From contig JBAZYX010000118.1 of assembly GCA_041659105.1 (NCBI GenBank), positions 1 to 10,463 on the forward strand: DNA of 10,463 nucleotides, in the 5' to 3' direction. Positions 7,075-10,463 of this stretch are shown piece by piece; position 1 is the first letter of the stretch; every line of letters starts with the position of its first letter. A program made the translations under genes and the position numbers. This DNA comes from CAIUKV01 sp041659105 (GTDB lineage: Bacteria > Actinomycetota > Acidimicrobiia > IMCC26256 > PALSA-555). The notes below the pieces were generated by a model. The model did not search any database and was not told where the DNA came from. It worked only from the letters and a program-made list of their open reading frames with translations.

Positions 7075-7485
7075 TCAGCGCGCGGGTTCGGCCCGGTGGG
7101 CCGTCTGCTCGATCTCGTCGGCGAGCATCCCGCCCATTCGGCGGTACCGCGGCGGCCACTCGATCACCATCGCGGCGCCGGTGTCGGTGTGGATCCGCTG
7201 CTGGAGCAAGGGGACGCCGCGGCGCTCGGAGTCGAGGGTGAGCGCGCCGAAGCGCTTCACCAGCGCGACGTCGTCGGGGCGCAGCGTCCGCCGCCGCCGG
7301 GAGAAGAGCATGATCCGGCGGTCGGTGAGCACCACGTCGTATTGCTTGCGCCCGAGGAAGAGGAGGGGAACGTGCTCGCGCCGTACTGCTGCCCAGCACC
7401 GGCCCCGTTCGACGATCACCTCGTCGCGGTCGAGCACCCGCTGGACTGCCGCCACCATGTGGTCGTTGCGCGATGCCCCTGCCAT
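7075..7485 (-). CDS. small PH-like-domain protein of unknown function, glpK operon
   Basis: 136 residues without signal peptide or membrane segment. After a short helix (about 8-20) the pattern EVIVERGRCWAAVRRE, KQYDVVLTDRRIMLFSRRR, DDVALVKRF and VPLLQQRIHTDTGAAMVIEW alternates short strands, with TDRRIMLFSR in the position typical of bacterial PH-like (bPH) domains; this fold call is pattern-based. The protein is strongly basic in the middle (RRRRTLR). ATG 7485 is preceded by TAGCCT seven bases upstream, so it is probably leaderless and heads the transcript. Its stop is one base from the glpK start, suggesting coupled expression. Whether it acts on glycerol metabolism is not shown. The coding call is firmer than the domain call. 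Confidence 0.75.
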   Translation of the reverse strand: MAGASRNDHMVAAVQRVLDRDEVIVERGRCWAAVRREHVPLLFLGRKQYDVVLTDRRIMLFSRRRRTLRPDDVALVKRFGALTLDSERRGVPLLQQRIHTDTGAAMVIEWPPRYRRMGGMLADEIEQTAHRAEPAR

Positions 7486-7492
7486 CGCCCGC

Positions 7493-7498
7493 AGGCTA
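7493..7498 (-). promoter_or_regulatory. putative -10 box of the PH-like/glpK operon (leaderless)
   Basis: TAGCCT on the minus strand, ending seven bases before the ATG at 7485, within the 21-bp gap after the peroxiredoxin stop. No Shine-Dalgarno sequence is present ahead of the ATG other than GCGGGCG. Confidence 0.45.
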
Positions 7499-7506
7499 TC
7501 GGGGCC

Positions 7507-7956
7507 CTACTTCTGCAGCGAGCGGAGCGCGTCGAGCGCGCGGTCGGCGTGCACGCCCATCCGGATCTCGCTCTTGACGACCTCGACCACGCGGCGGTCC
7601 TGGTCGATCACGAACGTCACCCGCTTCGGCGGGCCCTTCTTGCGGGCCACGCCCATCATCGTCGCGACGGTGCCGTCGGCGTCGGAGAGCAACGGGTAGT
7701 CGAACGAGTGCTTGTCCGAGAACTCGTGCTGCTTGTCGACCGAGTCGCGGCTGATGCCGACGCGCTGCGCACCGAGCTCGTCGAACTCGGCGCCGAGATC
7801 GCGGAAGTGACAGCTCTCCTTCGTGCAGCCCATGGTCATCGCGGCCGGGTAGAAGAACAGCACGACCGGGCCGTTCGCGAGCAGCGCGCTCAGCTTGCAG
7901 GGAGCTCCCGTCTCGTCGGGGAGCTCGAAGTCGTCGACCACATCGCCACGTTCCAT
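7507..7956 (-). CDS. peroxiredoxin, Bcp/PrxQ type
   Basis: 149 residues, normal length for a bacterioferritin-comigratory-protein peroxiredoxin, a cytoplasmic thiol peroxidase that reduces hydrogen peroxide and organic hydroperoxides. The active-site block FFYPAAMTMGCTKESCHFRD carries the PxxxTxxC motif with peroxidatic Cys44, and the resolving Cys49 lies five residues later, as in E. coli Bcp (45/50). GDVVDDFELPDETG at the N-terminus, VGISRDSVDKQHEFSDKH, PLLSDADGTVA and KRVTFVIDQDRRV complete the fold. An extra Cys20 lies outside the usual pattern. The start ATG 7956 has a TACGGT -10 box six bases upstream. It lies 39 bp downstream of the cupin gene and probably has its own promoter. Confidence 0.93.
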   Translation of the reverse strand: MERGDVVDDFELPDETGAPCKLSALLANGPVVLFFYPAAMTMGCTKESCHFRDLGAEFDELGAQRVGISRDSVDKQHEFSDKHSFDYPLLSDADGTVATMMGVARKKGPPKRVTFVIDQDRRVVEVVKSEIRMGVHADRALDALRSLQK

Positions 7957-7962
7957 GCCGGC

Positions 7963-7968
7963 ACCGTA
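7963..7968 (-). promoter_or_regulatory. putative -10 box of the peroxiredoxin gene (leaderless)
   Basis: TACGGT on the minus strand, with six bases between it and the ATG at 7956. The 39-bp gap also holds two copies of the palindrome GCCGGC (7957-7962 and 7982-7987) flanking the box. Confidence 0.42.
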
Positions 7969-7995
7969 CCGCGCGTCCGCGGCCGGCGGCGTCGG

Positions 7996-8340
7996 TCAGG
8001 CGTCGTGCACAGGCGGCTTGTTCACCGGCTGGGTCATGGCGGACGGGTCCATGCTGAACCCGAAGACGGCACGGTACGGCGGGGTCGACTCCCGGTGCAG
8101 CGTCCCCGCGGGTGCCTCGACCCGCGCGCCGGCACTGCACTGCATCACGCTGCCGTCCTCGAACTCGACGCGCGCCGTCCCGTCCAGGACGAAGATCACG
8201 CTGTCGAACTCGTGCCAGTGCAGCTCGTTGTCGTCGGCGGGAACGTCGAACGCGCCGACGGTGAACAGGCCCCGCGCTTCGATCTCCGCGAGGGCCTCCG
8301 CCTCGGTCGTGAAGTGCTGCTCGGTGAGCACGAATGCCAT
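7996..8340 (-). CDS. small single-domain cupin protein
   Basis: 114 residues from ATG 8340. One cupin beta-barrel: motif 1 is ELHWHEFDSVIFVLDG with metal-ligand candidates His41 and His43, and motif 2 is GARVEAPAGTLH with His82. The usual motif-1 glutamate position is not clear: Glu44 directly follows the second His and Asp46 is nearby, so metal binding is likely but the ligand set may differ. ATG 8340 has GGGAG (8346-8350) five bases upstream. An in-frame ATG at 8376 overlaps the stop of the upstream LLM gene (ATGA) and would add 12 residues; I prefer 8340 because of the ribosome binding site. It is probably co-transcribed with the LLM oxidoreductase. Substrate unknown; a regulatory or dioxygenase-like role are both possible. 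Confidence 0.85.
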   Translation of the reverse strand: MAFVLTEQHFTTEAEALAEIEARGLFTVGAFDVPADDNELHWHEFDSVIFVLDGTARVEFEDGSVMQCSAGARVEAPAGTLHRESTPPYRAVFGFSMDPSAMTQPVNKPPVHDA

Positions 8341-8345
8341 GACGG

Positions 8346-8350
8346 CTCCC
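8346..8350 (-). promoter_or_regulatory. ribosome binding site deciding the cupin start
   Basis: GGGAG (part of AAGGGAG) on the minus strand, five bases before ATG 8340. It favours this start over the overlapping ATG at 8376, which has no Shine-Dalgarno sequence. Confidence 0.6.
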
Positions 8351-8372
8351 TTGTCCGAACGGTCGGTCTCGA

Positions 8373-9260
8373 TCATGACAGGCGAGCCGTCTCGATCGCG
8401 GCGAGGTGGTCCATCGCGGGGCCGAACGTCGTCTCCAGCCACCCGCCGGGATCGTCGCCGACCGCGCCGGAGACGAGCGTCGACACGCCGATCGCGGCGA
8501 ACGCCTCCGCGCCGCGTACGACGTCGTCGGTGGTCGCGCCCGCGGGGAGGTCGCGATACATCGCGGTGACCTCGATCTCGTTGGCATCGCGTCCGAGGTC
8601 GTCGCAGTGGCGGCGGAGGACGTCGAGCTTGTGCGCCACCTCGTCGGGACCGCCGAAGATGTTGCAGGCGTCGGCGTACTGGGCGACGAGCCGCAGCGTC
8701 TTCCGCTCGCCGCTCCCGCCGATCATGATCCGGGGCCTGGGCGCGCTCACCGGCTTCGGGCTGCAGAGCGTCTCGTCGAGCTGGTAGTAGCGGCCGCGGT
8801 ACGGGCCGTTGTCGTCGCTCCACATCTGGAGGCAGATCTGGATCGCCTCCTCGAGCCGCTCGAAGCGCTCGGCGGTGGGCGGGAACGGAACGCCGAGGCC
8901 GCGGTGCTCGCGGTCGTACCATGCCGCGCCGATCCCCAGCTCGGCCCGCCCGCCGGACACGACGTCGAGCGTCGTCACGGTCTTGGCCAGGAGCCCGGGG
9001 TGGCGGTAGGTCACGCCGGTCACCAGGGTGCGCAGCCGCAGCGTGCGGGTGCGGCCGGCCACGAAGGCGAGGGCCGTGTAGCACTCGAGCATCGGATCCT
9101 CGGCCGGGGCCATCCACTCCATCTGGAAGAAGTGGTCCATCACCGAGAGCGTCCGCACGCCGAGGGCCTCGGAGCGCTGGGCGAGGTCGGCGACGCCGTC
9201 CCCGATCCCGGAGGGGCCGCCGGCCCAGTCGAAGCGGGACACGTGCAGGTCCAGGTTCAT
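8373..9260 (-). CDS. LLM-class F420-dependent oxidoreductase
   Basis: 295 residues, normal size for the luciferase-like family. Markers: RSEALGVRTLSVMDHFFQM (29-47), the RTLRLRTLVTGVTYRHPGLLAKTVTTLDVVSGGRAELGIGAAWYDREH core with the GIGAAWY cofactor loop, PTAERFERLEEAIQICLQMW, YRGRYYQLDETLCSPKPV and PRIMIGGSGERKTLRLVAQYADACNIFG. The full middle segment is present, unlike the shorter LLM protein at 1300-2118, and the two are not close copies. F420 use is inferred from the subfamily in actinobacteria; FMN is the alternative. ATG 9260 follows TAGAACGGGACC, a partial match to the -10/start arrangement seen elsewhere here. The stop overlaps a possible cupin start. Substrate unknown. Confidence 0.9.
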   Translation of the reverse strand: MNLDLHVSRFDWAGGPSGIGDGVADLAQRSEALGVRTLSVMDHFFQMEWMAPAEDPMLECYTALAFVAGRTRTLRLRTLVTGVTYRHPGLLAKTVTTLDVVSGGRAELGIGAAWYDREHRGLGVPFPPTAERFERLEEAIQICLQMWSDDNGPYRGRYYQLDETLCSPKPVSAPRPRIMIGGSGERKTLRLVAQYADACNIFGGPDEVAHKLDVLRRHCDDLGRDANEIEVTAMYRDLPAGATTDDVVRGAEAFAAIGVSTLVSGAVGDDPGGWLETTFGPAMDHLAAIETARLS

Positions 9261-9443
9261 GGTCCCGTTCTACCCGGTGGTGGTGCGGGCGAGATCACGT
9301 GGGGGTTGCGGGCGACGTCACACCCGACCCGTGTCGGGACGGTCGGGTTCAGCCGGCGCTCGGCGTCTCGCACCACGTCCAGATCGCTGGTCATGAGACG
9401 ACGCCATCCAAGTGGCCGGTGCCTTCGACCGGGCGCTGCGCCG
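9261..9443. other. 183-bp intergenic gap with a small hairpin
   Basis: No convincing gene. The open frame crossing it on the minus strand reads as low-complexity Ser/Pro/Arg sequence and matches nothing I know. ACCCGAC (9322-9328) and GTCGGGT (9342-9348) form a 7-bp stem, or alternatively CCCGA (9323-9327) and TCGGG (9334-9338) a 5-bp stem. It could end transcription of the zinc-ribbon gene before the LLM gene; there is no U-tract. Confidence 0.3.
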
Positions 9444-9773
9444 TCAGGGTGAGATGCGCTCGAGCTCGTGGCCACACCCGTGGCAGTAGGCGGCGTAGGG
9501 GATGAGCTGTGTTCCGCACTTCGGGCAGAAGCGTCGCGGCACGTCATGCTCCGGATCGGGTTCGTTTCGCGCGACGGTGCCCGCAGCGATCGCCTTCGAC
9601 CGGTTCACGAGATACAAGATCCCGAACACGAGAGCGACGAGGAACACCAGCCAACCCCAGGCTCTCGGCGACCAGTTGAGGACGCGTACGCCGCGTTGGT
9701 CGAGGGCCTTGGCGTCGATGTAGGTCCACACGCCCAGGCCACCCGCGATCACGAGTCCGACGAGGAGGTCCAT
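9444..9773 (-). CDS. small membrane protein with C-terminal zinc ribbon
   Basis: 109 residues. A first hydrophobic segment spans about 3-19 (LLVGLVIAGGLGVWTYI), a second about 39-56 (WGWLVFLVALVFGILYLV), then a polar linker and a zinc ribbon FCPKCG(x10)CHGCG with Cys83, Cys86, Cys97 and Cys100. With two helices, both ends should be on the same side, most likely with the ribbon in the cytoplasm. This is a common architecture of uncharacterised bacterial proteins; no function can be assigned. The start is either ATG 9773 (chosen) or GTG 9782 three codons earlier; neither has a strong ribosome binding site. It is probably a single-gene unit reading away from the riboswitch-controlled transporter. 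Confidence 0.78.
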   Translation of the reverse strand: MDLLVGLVIAGGLGVWTYIDAKALDQRGVRVLNWSPRAWGWLVFLVALVFGILYLVNRSKAIAAGTVARNEPDPEHDVPRRFCPKCGTQLIPYAAYCHGCGHELERISP

Positions 9774-9963
9774 GGCGCCCACAGCATTCCACGCCGCCCC
9801 GGAAGCGCACGGTCATCCAGCCGCCCGTGGCCTCGTGCAGCCGCGTGTCCGCATCGTCGTCCGGTCGCGGCGGAGCTGCGGGGCGCCGTGCGCGTCTGAG
9901 CCCACGGTGTCTGCGACCGGGTGACATGACGCTCGGGTGGGCCGATGAAGCCCAACGCGGCGG
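9774..9963. other. intergenic region upstream of the riboswitch promoter
   Basis: No gene is supported on either strand. It must hold the promoter of the minus-strand zinc-ribbon gene, but I see no good TANNNT box near that start. A short TGGGC/GCCCA hairpin (9938-9942 with 9950-9954) lies just before the riboswitch promoter. Otherwise nothing recognisable. Confidence 0.4.
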
Positions 9964-9969
9964 TAGTCT
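9964..9969 (+). promoter_or_regulatory. putative -10 box of the riboswitch/transporter transcript
   Basis: TAGTCT fits TANNNT. A start six or seven bases downstream would place the first transcribed base at about 9976-9977, exactly where the first helix of the riboswitch begins. No -35 hexamer is clear. Confidence 0.5.
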
Positions 9970-9976
9970 GGTGCCT

Positions 9977-10072
9977 GGCGAAGGGGAGTAGTTCCTCGTC
10001 GGGTGATCGACACGCTGGGCGATGAGCCCCGGTCCCCGAGCCCGCTGCGGTGGGTGAGCAAGACCTTCGACC
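9977..10072 (+). promoter_or_regulatory. yybP-ykoY family manganese riboswitch aptamer
   Basis: The RNA carries the two conserved blocks of the yybP-ykoY family: GAAGGGGAGTAG at 9980-9991 on the 5' side and GTGAGCAAGACCTT at 10054-10067 on the 3' side. The closing helix P1 pairs CGAAGG (9979-9984) with CCTTCG (10064-10069), extended by GG/CC around a bulged A10070. Inside are a CTCGTC/GATGAG helix (9995-10000 with 10020-10025, one G-U) and a short hairpin CCCGC/GTGGG (10041-10045 with 10050-10054). Members of this family bind Mn2+ and usually raise expression of Mn exporters or UPF0016/TerC-type membrane proteins. The downstream gene here is a UPF0016 transporter, a classic partner. The assignment rests on recalled consensus blocks plus structure; no covariance model was run. 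Confidence 0.88.
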
Positions 10073-10137
10073 TGGCATTGCTGGATGCCTGGTCGACGGC
10101 GTTCCCCGCCTCCGTCCGGGCCACGACCTGGAGGGGG
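10067..10137 (+). promoter_or_regulatory. riboswitch expression platform with ribosome-binding-site sequestering helix
   Basis: Three helices can form after the aptamer. Helix X pairs TCGACC (10067-10072) and GGCAT (10074-10078) with ATGCC (10085-10089) and GGTCGA (10091-10096) around a TGCTGG loop, with one T-T mismatch; it uses the 3' strand of P1, so X and P1 exclude each other. Helix A pairs GACGG (10095-10099) with CCGTC (10112-10116). Helix S pairs CCTCC (10109-10113) with GGAGG (10130-10134), extended by CCC/GGG around a bulged G10108, and would hide the transporter's Shine-Dalgarno sequence. Inferred logic: Mn2+ holds P1, X cannot form, A takes up the anti-Shine-Dalgarno bases and the site is exposed. 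No U-tract follows, so control is probably translational. Confidence 0.55.
10130..10137 (+). promoter_or_regulatory. ribosome binding site of the UPF0016 transporter
   Basis: GGAGGGGG ends three bases before the GTG at 10141; its GGAGG core is six bases away. It supports 10141 as start rather than the upstream in-frame GTG codons at 10003 and 10054. Confidence 0.65.
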
Positions 10138-10140
10138 CTG

Positions 10141-10463
10141 GTGGAAGCGTTCCTGATCAGCTTCGGCATCATCTTCGTCGCCGAGCTGGGCGACAAGAGC
10201 CAGTTGATGGCGATGACGTTCGCCGCCCGCTACCGGGCGCTGACGATCCTCCTGGCGATCACGGCCGCAACCGCGGTCGTCCACCTGGTGAGCGTGCTGT
10301 TCGGCGCGGTGGTGGGCGTGGCGCTGCCCACCAAGGGGATCTCGATCCTCGGGGGACTCGCGTTCTTGGGCTTCGCCGTCTGGACGCTGCGGGGCGACGA
10401 GCTCGACGAGGACGACGAGGCACGGGCGGCGCGCGCCTCGAAGTCCGTGGTCTTCACGGTTGC
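10141..10463 (+). CDS. TMEM165/Gdt1/UPF0016 family cation (probably Mn2+) transporter, 5' part
   Basis: 107 residues are visible before the window ends. The first half-domain is present: helix 1 SFGIIFVAELGDKSQLMAMTFAARY contains the signature E-x-G-D-K-S (15-20), whose acidic residues bind the transported cation. Helix 2 is about 33-56 and helix 3 about 67-84, followed by an acidic stretch DELDEDDEARAARA (86-99) that is probably the cytoplasmic linker to the missing second half. Family members export Mn2+ or move Ca2+/Mn2+ against H+ in the inner membrane. The start is GTG 10141, supported by the ribosome binding site and by the usual family N-terminus. The frame stays open upstream through the riboswitch, but that part is better explained as RNA. 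Control by the manganese riboswitch supports an Mn2+ exporter. Confidence 0.88.
   Translation, partial: MEAFLISFGIIFVAELGDKSQLMAMTFAARYRALTILLAITAATAVVHLVSVLFGAVVGVALPTKGISILGGLAFLGFAVWTLRGDELDEDDEARAARASKSVVFTV

Noticed and set aside
4677..7241. 854-codon open frame on the plus strand across alaC and glpK, and similar long frames at 2709-4343, 3997-5724 (minus) and 7039-8787
   Set aside because: Low-complexity Arg/Gly/Ala/Pro or His/Val/Asp-rich products without motifs; they are shadows produced by high G/C over genes with clear family signatures.
9257..9547. Minus-strand open frame of 96 codons between the zinc-ribbon and LLM genes
   Set aside because: Ser/Pro/Arg-rich, overlaps the zinc-ribbon gene, has no ribosome binding site or recognisable motif.
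10003..10140. Coding start of the UPF0016 transporter at GTG 10003
   Set aside because: This stretch holds the conserved blocks of the yybP-ykoY riboswitch; the GTG is 14 bases from AAGGGGAG, which is part of the aptamer rather than a ribosome binding site.
9544..10284. Minus-strand open frame of 246 codons opposite the riboswitch
   Set aside because: It runs antisense through the riboswitch and transporter, and its product is an Arg/Gly/Asp-rich shadow sequence.
1..10463. CRISPR arrays, insertion sequences, tRNA/rRNA genes, prophage or defence systems
   Set aside because: No direct-repeat arrays, transposase or integrase motifs, tRNA-like cloverleafs or defence-gene signatures were seen on either strand.

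Overview
The window looks like ordinary chromosome from a high-GC actinobacterium. The evidence is a strong G/C bias at third codon positions, several GTG starts, start/stop overlaps of one to four bases, two LLM-class (F420/flavin-type) oxidoreductases, an EchA19-like crotonase, and TANNNT -10 boxes placed just upstream of start codons. An Acidimicrobiia-type lineage would fit, but this is inference and no phylogenetic marker is present. I see no mobile element, CRISPR array, tRNA or rRNA.

Layout. (1) 17-2118, plus strand: a tightly packed set of a small helical protein, a ROK-family sugar kinase and a short LLM-class oxidoreductase. (2) 2134-4304, minus strand: a HAD-like hydrolase, then an EchA19-like enoyl-CoA hydratase coupled through a TAGTG overlap to a hotdog thioesterase. 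(3) 4354-5529, plus strand: an AlaC-type alanine aminotransferase, divergent from the HAD gene across 49 bp that hold two back-to-back promoters. (4) 5574-7485, minus strand: a PH-like small protein followed one base later by glycerol kinase. A 48-bp inverted repeat that includes the glpK stop separates glpK from the convergent aminotransferase gene. (5) 7507-9773, minus strand: a Bcp-type peroxiredoxin, a cupin, a second LLM-class oxidoreductase and a small membrane zinc-ribbon protein. (6) 9964-10463, plus strand: a promoter, a yybP-ykoY (manganese) riboswitch, a putative ribosome-binding-site sequestering hairpin, and the 5' part of a TMEM165/Gdt1/UPF0016 transporter cut by the window end.

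The genes are mostly central and lipid metabolism (sugar phosphorylation, glycerol entry, pyruvate/alanine exchange, acyl-CoA hydration and hydrolysis) plus peroxide defence and manganese homeostasis. The two most informative non-coding elements are the manganese riboswitch, whose downstream helices can be read as a translational ON switch, and the repeated -10/start-codon arrangement that points to leaderless transcription.
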